Source: Woeseia sp.
Lineage (GTDB): Bacteria > Pseudomonadota > Gammaproteobacteria > Steroidobacterales > Woeseiaceae
Assembly (NCBI GenBank): GCA_021773015.1
Contig: JAJFKW010000001.1
Coordinates: 3,393,305 to 3,457,304, forward strand
Length of the DNA stretch: 64,000 nt
Reading direction: 5' to 3'
In this document: piece after piece, positions 34,740-40,307 of the stretch
Position numbering within the stretch: the stretch's first letter is position 1
Layout of the letters: each line of letters starts with the position of its first letter
Notes under the pieces: generated by a model
Told to the model about the DNA's origin: nothing
What the model saw: the letters and a program-made list of their open reading frames with translations, nothing else
The model's database searches: none
Program-made: the position numbers and the translations under genes

Positions 34740-35273
34740 CTAGATATCATCTTGCGGATTCATCGGTTTCCAGTCTTTTTCAGATACATAGGCGGGCTCC
34801 GAATTTGCATCGTGATGTTCATGCAAGCGCTCAGCCAACCATTGAAACCATTCAAAAGCGGACGGCTCATTTAATTCCGCTCGTAATGCCTCTGCCCAAG
34901 GACATAACTTTCGCCACAGTATGATTGTGCTCCGACCGACAAGGTTGTTGACGATCTTGAATGGCACGATACGTTGATAGGTCATCACGCCGATATCTTC
35001 CATTGTGGTACTCACCAACATTGCAGCTGCCTCAAGATCGTTCGCGCCGGCCTTGATCTCCGCGGCGCTCAAGTTATCCGGAAGGTGCAAAATCGTCCGA
35101 TAAGCGTGCGCAAATTGCGGATTGCCAAAGAATCGAAAAAGTTCAATAGCCGCGAGTTCCCGCCGTTGCTGGCGAATTTGTCGCATCTGCAACACCGCAA
35201 AAAACAAACCGCCTACAACGATGATTACGCCGATCACTTCTGCAATATTTGCGAGGGTAGATAATTGTGTCAT
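34740..35273 (-). CDS. Membrane-anchored protein of unknown function (DUF4760-like)
   Basis: A 177-residue protein with one N-terminal helix (NIAEVIGVIIVVGGLFFAVLQM) followed by a basic coiled segment (RQIRQQRRELAAIELFRFF) and a soluble helical domain. This layout recalls DUF4760-type proteins. The start at 35273 is preceded by AGG; the longer frame to 35441 overlaps the MATE gene and is not protein-like. It lies 36 bp after the MATE gene and 18 bp before the ABC ATPase. No enzyme motif is visible. Confidence 0.8.
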   Translation of the reverse strand: MTQLSTLANIAEVIGVIIVVGGLFFAVLQMRQIRQQRRELAAIELFRFFGNPQFAHAYRTILHLPDNLSAAEIKAGANDLEAAAMLVSTTMEDIGVMTYQRIVPFKIVNNLVGRSTIILWRKLCPWAEALRAELNEPSAFEWFQWLAERLHEHHDANSEPAYVSEKDWKPMNPQDDI

Positions 35274-35308
35274 CCTAAATATCCAAATGGTCAAAATTAC
35301 GTATGTAG

Positions 35309-36724
35309 TTAAACTACTTGCAGCTTCCACCTGCCGCTGCGAAAAATTTTCAAGGCAAAAATTGACAAAGCAAGTTCTGCGATAATGATCGCCCAAAACA
35401 CACCAATAGGACCGTGGCCCAAAGGTTCCGCAAGCCACCATGCTAACGGTATTTCAATTAGCCAGAAACAAACGAAATTCAGTGCGGTTGGCGTTCGTGT
35501 ATCGCCAGCACCGTTGAACGCCTGCACTATTATCATGCCAACCGCCCATAACGGGTAGCCTAGACCCATGATTTTTAGGCACGCCGTGCCGTAGTAAAGT
35601 ATCTCTGAATCGTCTGAAAAGAGCGCAACCAATGTTGTAGCCATCGTAATTAGGATGGCGCCACTGGCGACCATGAATACTAAGTTATAGCGGGTGGCCC
35701 TCCACACAAATGCTTCCGCTCGCTCTGGCTTGCCCGCGCCTAAGCTCTGTCCAACCAAAGTGGCTGCTGCATTACCCAATCCCCACGCCGGCAATATGGC
35801 AAACTCGATCATTCTAAGCGCGATAGTAAATGCGGCGACCGGGGCGCTGCCGTAACGCGCCACAATACGCATTAGAATGATCCAACTTGCCGTACCGATC
35901 AAAAATTGACCGACTCCGCCAATAGAAACGTAAAGCATACGGCGGATTAGGGCGGGTACAAGTTTGCAATGTTTAAACTCGAAACGCAGCCTGCCTCTGG
36001 ACGTTGTCAAATACCAAAATAAATAGACGACACCAATACTGCGGCCAATGGTGGTAGCAACAGCAGCGCCGGTTACGCCCAATTCCGGAAACGGTCCTAG
36101 TCCGAAAATAAAGCAGGGGTCAAGCGCGATATTCAGTCCGTTGGCAATAACCAGCGACCGCAAAGCGATGGGCGCATCGCCGGCACCGCGAAGCGCTGCG
36201 TTGAGCAAAAATAAGTATACGATGCTCGCTGACCCACCTAGCAGGATCGCGGTGAATCCCTTACCCTCGGCAATAACGCCTGGTTGTGCGCCCATTAATA
36301 AAAGGAGGTCTGCTGCATAAATAGCGCCAAATATTCCGATGGCGATGGAGATTACTAGACCGATCCAGATAGCCTGCCCAGTGACCTGTGCCGCTGCCTC
36401 AACATTCTTTTCGCCAATACGCCTGGACACCATTGCGGTAACGCCCATGCCTAAGCCAATGGCGATCGCATACAATATAGTGATCAGCGCCTCGGTGATG
36501 CCAACGGCAGCAACCGCATTAGTACCAAGTCTTGAGACAAAAATGATGTCGACCAGAGCAAAAACAGCCTCCATCGACATTTCAAGCACCATCGGTATTG
36601 CAAGTAGTCCAAGTGATCGGCCAATCGGACCGATGGTGAAATCAGTCTCGTTCTCATGCAACGATTCTCTTAGAAACGCGCTAGTACGTTGTAATAAATT
36701 TCGATTTTCAGTTTCGTAAGTCAT
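35309..36724 (-). CDS. MATE-family multidrug/small-molecule exporter
   Basis: A 471-residue protein of the MATE family (NorM/DinF-like) with twelve predicted helices in two similar halves. Family features include IPMVLEMSMEAVFALVDIIFVSRLG near the start, GAGDAPIALRSLV near 185, and the second-half counterpart FNGAGDTRTPTALNFVCFW near 405. It would export cationic compounds using Na+ or H+. The ATG at 36724 has no good ribosome binding site, and an alternative TTG at 36763 also lacks one. A short leader ORF and a stem-loop lie just upstream (36778-36929), which hints at translational or attenuation control. Confidence 0.93.
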   Translation of the reverse strand: MTYETENRNLLQRTSAFLRESLHENETDFTIGPIGRSLGLLAIPMVLEMSMEAVFALVDIIFVSRLGTNAVAAVGITEALITILYAIAIGLGMGVTAMVSRRIGEKNVEAAAQVTGQAIWIGLVISIAIGIFGAIYAADLLLLMGAQPGVIAEGKGFTAILLGGSASIVYLFLLNAALRGAGDAPIALRSLVIANGLNIALDPCFIFGLGPFPELGVTGAAVATTIGRSIGVVYLFWYLTTSRGRLRFEFKHCKLVPALIRRMLYVSIGGVGQFLIGTASWIILMRIVARYGSAPVAAFTIALRMIEFAILPAWGLGNAAATLVGQSLGAGKPERAEAFVWRATRYNLVFMVASGAILITMATTLVALFSDDSEILYYGTACLKIMGLGYPLWAVGMIIVQAFNGAGDTRTPTALNFVCFWLIEIPLAWWLAEPLGHGPIGVFWAIIIAELALSIFALKIFRSGRWKLQVV

Positions 36725-36777
36725 TTCGATTTCTACAGTGTGGCCATTCAATGCTGCAAGCAAAGGACGGCGAGTGA

Positions 36778-36799
36778 TTCCGGTTAGAAGACACCGGAA
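36778..36799 (-). promoter_or_regulatory. Stem-loop between leader ORF and MATE gene
   Basis: Minus strand TTCCGGT (36799-36793) pairs perfectly with ACCGGAA (36784-36778) over an 8-nt loop. Upstream on the same strand the sequence CACCG (just after the leader ORF stop) could pair instead with CGGTG inside the left arm, giving two mutually exclusive structures. No T-run follows, so it is not a classical terminator. The stem ends 54 nt before the MATE ATG. Confidence 0.6.
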
Positions 36800-36827
36800 C
36801 GAATAGTAGAAAACGAAACGGTGCTGC

Positions 36828-36929
36828 TTAGGCGGGTGGTGGCTGTAGTGCCTTGATGCCCAGGTATGCTTGGGCGAGCTTGAGCCTGACCACGTCGGCT
36901 GGAAGAGGGGTGGAATAAGTGGTCTTCAT
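36828..36929 (-). CDS. 33-codon ORF upstream of MATE exporter, possible leader peptide
   Basis: An ATG at 36929 with AAAGAG upstream opens a 33-codon frame. The peptide starts MKTTYSTPLPADVVRLK, has a helical middle (KLAQAYLGIKAL), and ends in QPPPA just before TAA. Three consecutive proline codons slow ribosomes unless EF-P helps, so this looks like a possible stalling leader. A clear -10 box lies about 29 bp upstream, and a stem-loop follows before the MATE gene. It could instead be an independent small protein. I know of no homologue. Confidence 0.5.
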   Translation of the reverse strand: MKTTYSTPLPADVVRLKLAQAYLGIKALQPPPA

Positions 36930-36957
36930 AAATGACTCTTTCGAAATAACTAAAAAG

Positions 36958-37008
36958 ATTATAGCTACGCGGTCCGAAAACCGCTTTGATTGACGCGCTA
37001 TGCTAGCG
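36958..37008 (-). promoter_or_regulatory. Probable promoter and operator of the leader ORF / MATE unit
   Basis: On the minus strand a perfect TATAAT occupies 36963-36958. Just upstream, in the usual spacer, GCGGT and ACCGC (36969-36984) form an inverted repeat with a 6-nt centre. Further upstream CGCTA-tgc-TAGCG (36996-37008) is a second inverted repeat. No good -35 box is seen at 17 bp, so activation or repression through these palindromes is plausible. The rest of the DNA from 37009 to 37139 shows no gene. Confidence 0.55.
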
Positions 37009-37139
37009 GATCGCTATTGCATGTCAAGTTTATTTAGGCGGTACATGTAGTCGTTGCTTACTGCTGGCGCTTTTGCACTAGTGATCAAAATCGCACATCG
37101 GTATGCTACAGCTGATAATTACTTCGTTCACAAATCATC

Positions 37140-37340
37140 GTGGAATCGCCCGCTTATTGGGTGCGATTAAAATCGAGCGAGCACTTTCTATTGTCTAACG
37201 GCGCACTCATCGCACTTCTCATCGTCTTGGTGGTGGTTTGCTATGTTGCCGCAAAGGTCCTCTACTACATGCGGCGAAGTAATGAGCAGTGGTCGCGCGT
37301 CGACAAGTCCAAGCTCAAAACATGGGAAGATGACGACTAA
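37140..37340 (+). CDS. Small single-span membrane protein
   Basis: A 66-residue protein starting with GTG: a short polar head, one strong transmembrane helix (GALIALLIVLVVVCYVAAKVL) and a charged tail ending in EDDD. No family is recognised. There is no clear ribosome binding site; a GATAAT hexamer lies 12-17 bp upstream of the start codon, so a leaderless or very short leader mRNA is possible. Between this gene and the next (37341-37690) only the Fur-like box and promoter described separately are seen. Confidence 0.6.
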   Translation: MESPAYWVRLKSSEHFLLSNGALIALLIVLVVVCYVAAKVLYYMRRSNEQWSRVDKSKLKTWEDDD

Positions 37341-37593
37341 TACGGCGACTTGCATTGTTGATTGTGACAAAAAGTGGCTAGAAGCGACGGGCGTCGCTAG
37401 GAACATTGACAATCCAGTTTCCTGATGATGGTAATTTTCGCTACTCGGGAGACTATGTTGCCGTTGAAATGCTCAGATAACGAATAGTCTGTGCAGCGCT
37501 TGATTTCCAGGTTTTTCGTGCCTGATGTACAAAATTCCGTCTGTCTTTTCGCATACTGGACGCATTGCCGCGAATTTTATGCGATACCTGTCT

Positions 37594-37612
37594 GAAAATG
37601 AGAATTATCACC
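37594..37612 (+). promoter_or_regulatory. Fur-box-like site upstream of the DLH-fold lipoprotein gene
   Basis: The 19-mer starting GAAAATGAGAATTATC matches the classical Fur consensus at 14 of 19 positions by my count. It lies directly before a probable -35 box, where a repressor would block RNA polymerase, and 79 bp upstream of the gene start at 37691. Confidence 0.6.
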
Positions 37613-37613
37613 G

Positions 37614-37642
37614 TATTGGCTGGAGGCAAATTCGATTACAAT
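37614..37642 (+). promoter_or_regulatory. Probable promoter of the DLH-fold lipoprotein gene
   Basis: TATTGG (37614-37619) and TACAAT (37637-37642) are separated by 17 bp, about 48 bp before the ATG at 37691. The -35 match is weak but the -10 is good, and the Fur-like box abuts it. Confidence 0.5.
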
Positions 37643-37690
37643 TATCCACTCTCCGCAGGTGATTGCTGGTAATCAGATCCAGGGGCAGGA

Positions 37691-38554
37691 ATGATTAGGC
37701 ACCGAAATTTACGTTATGTATTTGTTGTGCTCGTGTTGACGGCACTGAGTATATTGTCGAGCTGCGGACAATCTGACGACGCACCAACGACCCCAGCGAC
37801 GGGACCTGCCAGTGCCCAACGACCGTCAAATACGCAGACAGATTTGCCGCCCGCCGCTCGCGCTGTGGTTGCGGAAACGCTCGCCTATGCGGAAGTTGAC
37901 GAACGACTCGTCAAGGGTCATTTTGTTTTTCCAGAAGACATGGTCGATCCGTTGCCTGCGATTATTTTGATTCATGAATGGTGGGGGCTCAACAATGAAA
38001 TGCGGGCTATTGCCGATCGAATTGCGGCAGAAGGCTACATCGTGCTGGCAATAGATTTGTTTTCCGGCAAAGTTGCGACGCTGCCGACTGACGCGCGCAA
38101 TCTGATGGTTGAGGTAGTTGAGAACCCTGATTTGGCGGCAATCAATATTGAAAGTGCATATCAATGGATCCTCGCGACCACAGGTGCCAAGCAGGTAGCA
38201 GCCGTGGGTTATGGATTTGGCGGAGGCTGGTCGCTGAAAGCAGCGCTGAATCTACCTGAGAAATTGGATGCGGCCGTTATTTATTACGGGCAGGTCGCAG
38301 GAAACGAAGATGCCCTTGCGGCACTGAAAACACCCGTACTTGGCATGTTTGGCGGCGCAGACAAGATCATACCGATTGATTCTGTGCGTCAATTCGAAAC
38401 ACAAATGGAAGGTTTGGATAAAGCCTGCGAAATTGAGATTTATCCGGGAGCGAAAAGCGGTTTCGCGAGTCCCGGTAGTCGAAATTTTAATTCCAGGACT
38501 GCAAATGAGTCTTGGAATAAAATGCTCAGTTTCTTGCAGCAGTATCTGGCATAG
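37691..38554 (+). CDS. Dienelactone-hydrolase-fold lipoprotein with lost catalytic residues
   Basis: A 287-residue lipoprotein: signal ending in LSSC with Cys25 as lipid site, a low-complexity linker (30-55), then an alpha/beta-hydrolase domain of the dienelactone hydrolase family. LIHEWWGLN at about 93-101 and GMFGGADKIIP (Asp224) are typical. However, the nucleophile elbow reads GYGFGG, so Gly175 replaces the catalytic Cys or Ser, and the His motif reads YPGAKSGF, so Ser256 replaces His. Two of three catalytic residues are missing, so it is probably not a hydrolase of the usual kind. A Fur-like box lies upstream. Its 3' end overlaps a convergent gene by 29 bp. Confidence 0.9.
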   Translation: MIRHRNLRYVFVVLVLTALSILSSCGQSDDAPTTPATGPASAQRPSNTQTDLPPAARAVVAETLAYAEVDERLVKGHFVFPEDMVDPLPAIILIHEWWGLNNEMRAIADRIAAEGYIVLAIDLFSGKVATLPTDARNLMVEVVENPDLAAINIESAYQWILATTGAKQVAAVGYGFGGGWSLKAALNLPEKLDAAVIYYGQVAGNEDALAALKTPVLGMFGGADKIIPIDSVRQFETQMEGLDKACEIEIYPGAKSGFASPGSRNFNSRTANESWNKMLSFLQQYLA

Positions 38555-39089
38555 ATGCATCGCTATTAGGGTCGCTTGATTCGCCATCAGCCAGATCCTC
38601 ACAGCGAATTTCAATATCCAGGGACTTCGAAGCATAAGCAATTACTTCGTCCTCCTCCCCCATACATGACAAAGCCCCTTGAGCCGACAATACGCCGCGA
38701 ATTGTCAGTGTTCGGTCAGTGGGATAATTGTTATCTCCCGTGCAATAGCCCGCGACTGGTAGCGGTGCAATTTGTCGAGCCGGGACCTTCAATACTAATT
38801 CGGACACGGTGTTGTCGCTAGTTGGTTCGAGCAACACGCGTTTCTTAGTATCCGCGATGCTCAGCAATACAGATTTTGCGACGCGACTGGAAGCACATTG
38901 CGTCTTAATTTGAAATACAAACTCTATGGCTGGAACGCTCAGCTGTGTGCGACTATTCGAATCTCTTATCAGAGTAATGATCGGTTTACTCGCCGCGATC
39001 TCGAACCGAGTAGCGTCAGACAATGCAATATTTGGTACTGCAGTCACCACTACTATAATCGATAACCATTGTGAAAGTTGAATTTGCAT
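38526..39089 (-). CDS. Exported protein of unknown function
   Basis: A 187-residue protein with an N-terminal signal peptide (QLSQWLSIIVVVTAVPNIALS) and no recognised domain. The mature part is largely beta-prone and contains four cysteines (KTQCASS, GYCTGDN, LSCMGEE, EIRCEDL) likely to form two disulfides in the periplasm. The tail is rich in Asp, Ser and Glu. ATG 39089 is preferred; a TTG at 39110 is also in frame. The 3' end overlaps the DLH-fold lipoprotein gene by 29 bp on the opposite strand, so the two messages could form antisense RNA at their ends. Confidence 0.75.
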   Translation of the reverse strand: MQIQLSQWLSIIVVVTAVPNIALSDATRFEIAASKPIITLIRDSNSRTQLSVPAIEFVFQIKTQCASSRVAKSVLLSIADTKKRVLLEPTSDNTVSELVLKVPARQIAPLPVAGYCTGDNNYPTDRTLTIRGVLSAQGALSCMGEEDEVIAYASKSLDIEIRCEDLADGESSDPNSDASMPDTAARN

Positions 39090-39323
39090 TAATCTAAGCT
39101 GTCCACTCAATTGGCTTTTGTAACCAGTTCGTAATACTACATAAAGTGAAAATATTATTGGCGAACCGCGTTTATTGATGGATTTTTGGACCGCCGCGTA
39201 ACTGCCACGTGCAGTCTGAATACAGCTGATATTCTACAGTATCCGTAGATTCACTGGCATGCTGCGGACGACCGCGAATTGCGTGATAGGCTATAGGATC
39301 CAGATGATGGTGCAGAATGCGAT

Positions 39324-39590
39324 ATGAATTCCGCTCTACAAATTACTTACCGATTCGCGAGGCGTATCGTCATTGCGGTCGTGGGGACGTCTATCCTGCT
39401 TATCGGCGTCGCCATGCTGGTCACGCCGGGACCCGCTATCGTTGTTATTCCGATTGGGCTGGCGATTCTTGGGATAGAGTTCGCATGGGCGAGAATATGG
39501 CTACGCAAAGTGCGCCGGCAAATCAGTCGACGATTGGCAAGGGGCCGTGCGAAGCAGGCCGATTCTATCCGCGCACAAAAAATTCAATAG
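39324..39590 (+). CDS. PGPGW-family small membrane protein
   Basis: An 88-residue protein of the PGPGW (TIGR02611-like) family. The hydrophobic central part reads RIVIAVVGTSILLIGVAMLVTPGPAIVVIPIGLAIL, with the family TPGP motif and an AWAR-containing segment after it. It ends in a basic cytoplasmic tail. Function is unknown in the family. No strong ribosome binding site precedes the ATG. Its stop codon lies just before the run of A that is the T-run of the minus-strand RNA. Confidence 0.88.
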   Translation: MNSALQITYRFARRIVIAVVGTSILLIGVAMLVTPGPAIVVIPIGLAILGIEFAWARIWLRKVRRQISRRLARGRAKQADSIRAQKIQ

Positions 39591-39599
39591 AAAAAGATC

Positions 39600-39803
39600 G
39601 GAGCCGGAGAAGCTGAATTCGAAAAACTCAGCGGGCCGTTCCGTAACGGAACAGTCTCCGGCTCCCAACAGTACGGCAACAAAATAGGGGGAAGTTGCCG
39701 TCGGGCCCTATGGCCCATGCGCCGGCCTATGACCGGCAATTGGCGTAGGTGCAGTAGACGGATTTTCGGGGGGAGAGAATTCCGTCTGGTAACCTACAGC
39801 CAA
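39600..39803 (-). ncRNA. Highly structured RNA candidate downstream of a sigma-54-controlled gene
   Basis: The 204 bp hold seven stems, given here in plus coordinates. 39600-39610 pairs with 39655-39665 (11 bp, perfect) and encloses 39612-39616/39628-39632 and 39638-39643/39647-39652. 39673-39680 pairs with 39694-39701 (8 bp). 39703-39707 pairs with 39712-39716. 39721-39725 pairs with 39733-39737. 39740-39750 pairs with 39792-39803 (one bulge) and encloses 39756-39762/39781-39787. Minus orientation is favoured because the region is the 3' extension of the gene at 39820-40119, two loops are then C-rich (CCCCC and CCCCCC), and a T5 run (39595-39591) ends the minus read. A T5 run also follows the plus read, so strand is not proven. 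No known family was recognised. Confidence 0.55.
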
Positions 39804-39819
39804 GACTTTTTCATCTGGT

Positions 39820-40119
39820 CTAACGAGCAGCTATCAGGAGTTCAGATTTGCTGCTAGAAAGCCGTATTTCAAGGTCTGCTTTATTCGCGCTGTTCAAAGA
39901 GTTAATTGCCTCAGCGACCGCCGTATCGGATTTGCCGCTTTCGTCGACAGCCTTGTCGGTAACTGAGCTTTTCGGGTCCGCTTTTGCTAAAACAATGGCC
40001 GTGGCTTTTGCGGGTGCCGCAGCACCGTCAGTTTCATCCGCATACGCGATGTTGAGAGTAAATGCCATCGTCAGCAGTGCCAGCAGTGATCGATGTACTA
40101 GAGTGGTCTTGGTGTTCAT
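39820..40119 (-). CDS. Small exported protein under probable sigma-54 control
   Basis: A 99-residue protein with a good signal peptide (HRSLLALLTMAFTLNIAYA) and an Ala/Lys/Asp/Ser-rich mature part with no cysteine and no recognised domain. AAGGA lies 8 bases upstream of the ATG. A sigma-54 promoter (40193-40208), an IHF-like site and an enhancer palindrome lie upstream, and the divergent gene encodes the matching activator. The stop codon is followed by the structured RNA region. The mature peptide looks unstructured, so the RNA part of the transcript could be the main product. That is inference. Confidence 0.8.
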   Translation of the reverse strand: MNTKTTLVHRSLLALLTMAFTLNIAYADETDGAAAPAKATAIVLAKADPKSSVTDKAVDESGKSDTAVAEAINSLNSANKADLEIRLSSSKSELLIAAR

Positions 40120-40192
40120 TCGTAAATTCCTTTTTGGCGGCCGCTACGGCTAATCCGTCGAGGCTAAATATAGTGTCTTCGGATTGTGATAT

Positions 40193-40208
40193 TGCACAAC
40201 TCGTGCCA
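40193..40208 (-). promoter_or_regulatory. Sigma-54 (RpoN) promoter
   Basis: Minus strand TGGCAC-GAGTT-GTGCA, preceded by T, matches the -24/-12 consensus TGGCAC-N5-TTGCA at all but one position. The invariant GG and GC are separated by exactly 10 nt. The predicted start of transcription is near 40182, giving a 5' leader of about 63 nt before the ATG at 40119. Confidence 0.8.
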
Positions 40209-40226
40209 ACTTCAGAAAGCGTATAA

Positions 40227-40239
40227 AAACAATGGGTTA
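40227..40239 (-). promoter_or_regulatory. IHF-like bending site
   Basis: AAACAATGGGTTA matches the IHF consensus WATCAA-N4-TTR with one mismatch. It lies between the enhancer palindrome and the sigma-54 promoter, centred about 50 bp upstream of the predicted start, the normal place for IHF at RpoN promoters. Confidence 0.5.
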
Positions 40240-40255
40240 TACGTAAATGATCTGT

Positions 40256-40307
40256 CACGGTATTCCGTAAATTACGAAATACCGTGACTAAAATTACGAA
40301 ATACCGT
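40256..40307. promoter_or_regulatory. Enhancer (UAS) candidate: 15-bp inverted repeat plus a third half-site
   Basis: CACGGTATTCCGTAA (40256-40270) and TTACGAAATACCGTG (40272-40286) form an inverted repeat with one mismatch and a 1-bp centre. The half-site ATTACGAAATACCGT occurs again at 40293-40307, 22 bp (two helical turns) after its copy at 40271-40285. The palindrome centre lies about 90 bp upstream of the predicted sigma-54 start, the classical enhancer distance. The GTG at 40284, the furthest upstream start of the activator gene, lies inside the repeat. Confidence 0.75.

Noticed and set aside
39600-39803. Known riboswitch or housekeeping RNA
   Set aside because: Conserved blocks of tmRNA, RNase P, 6S, SRP RNA, TPP, cobalamin, FMN and GEMM were looked for and not seen; it is listed as an unknown RNA candidate instead.
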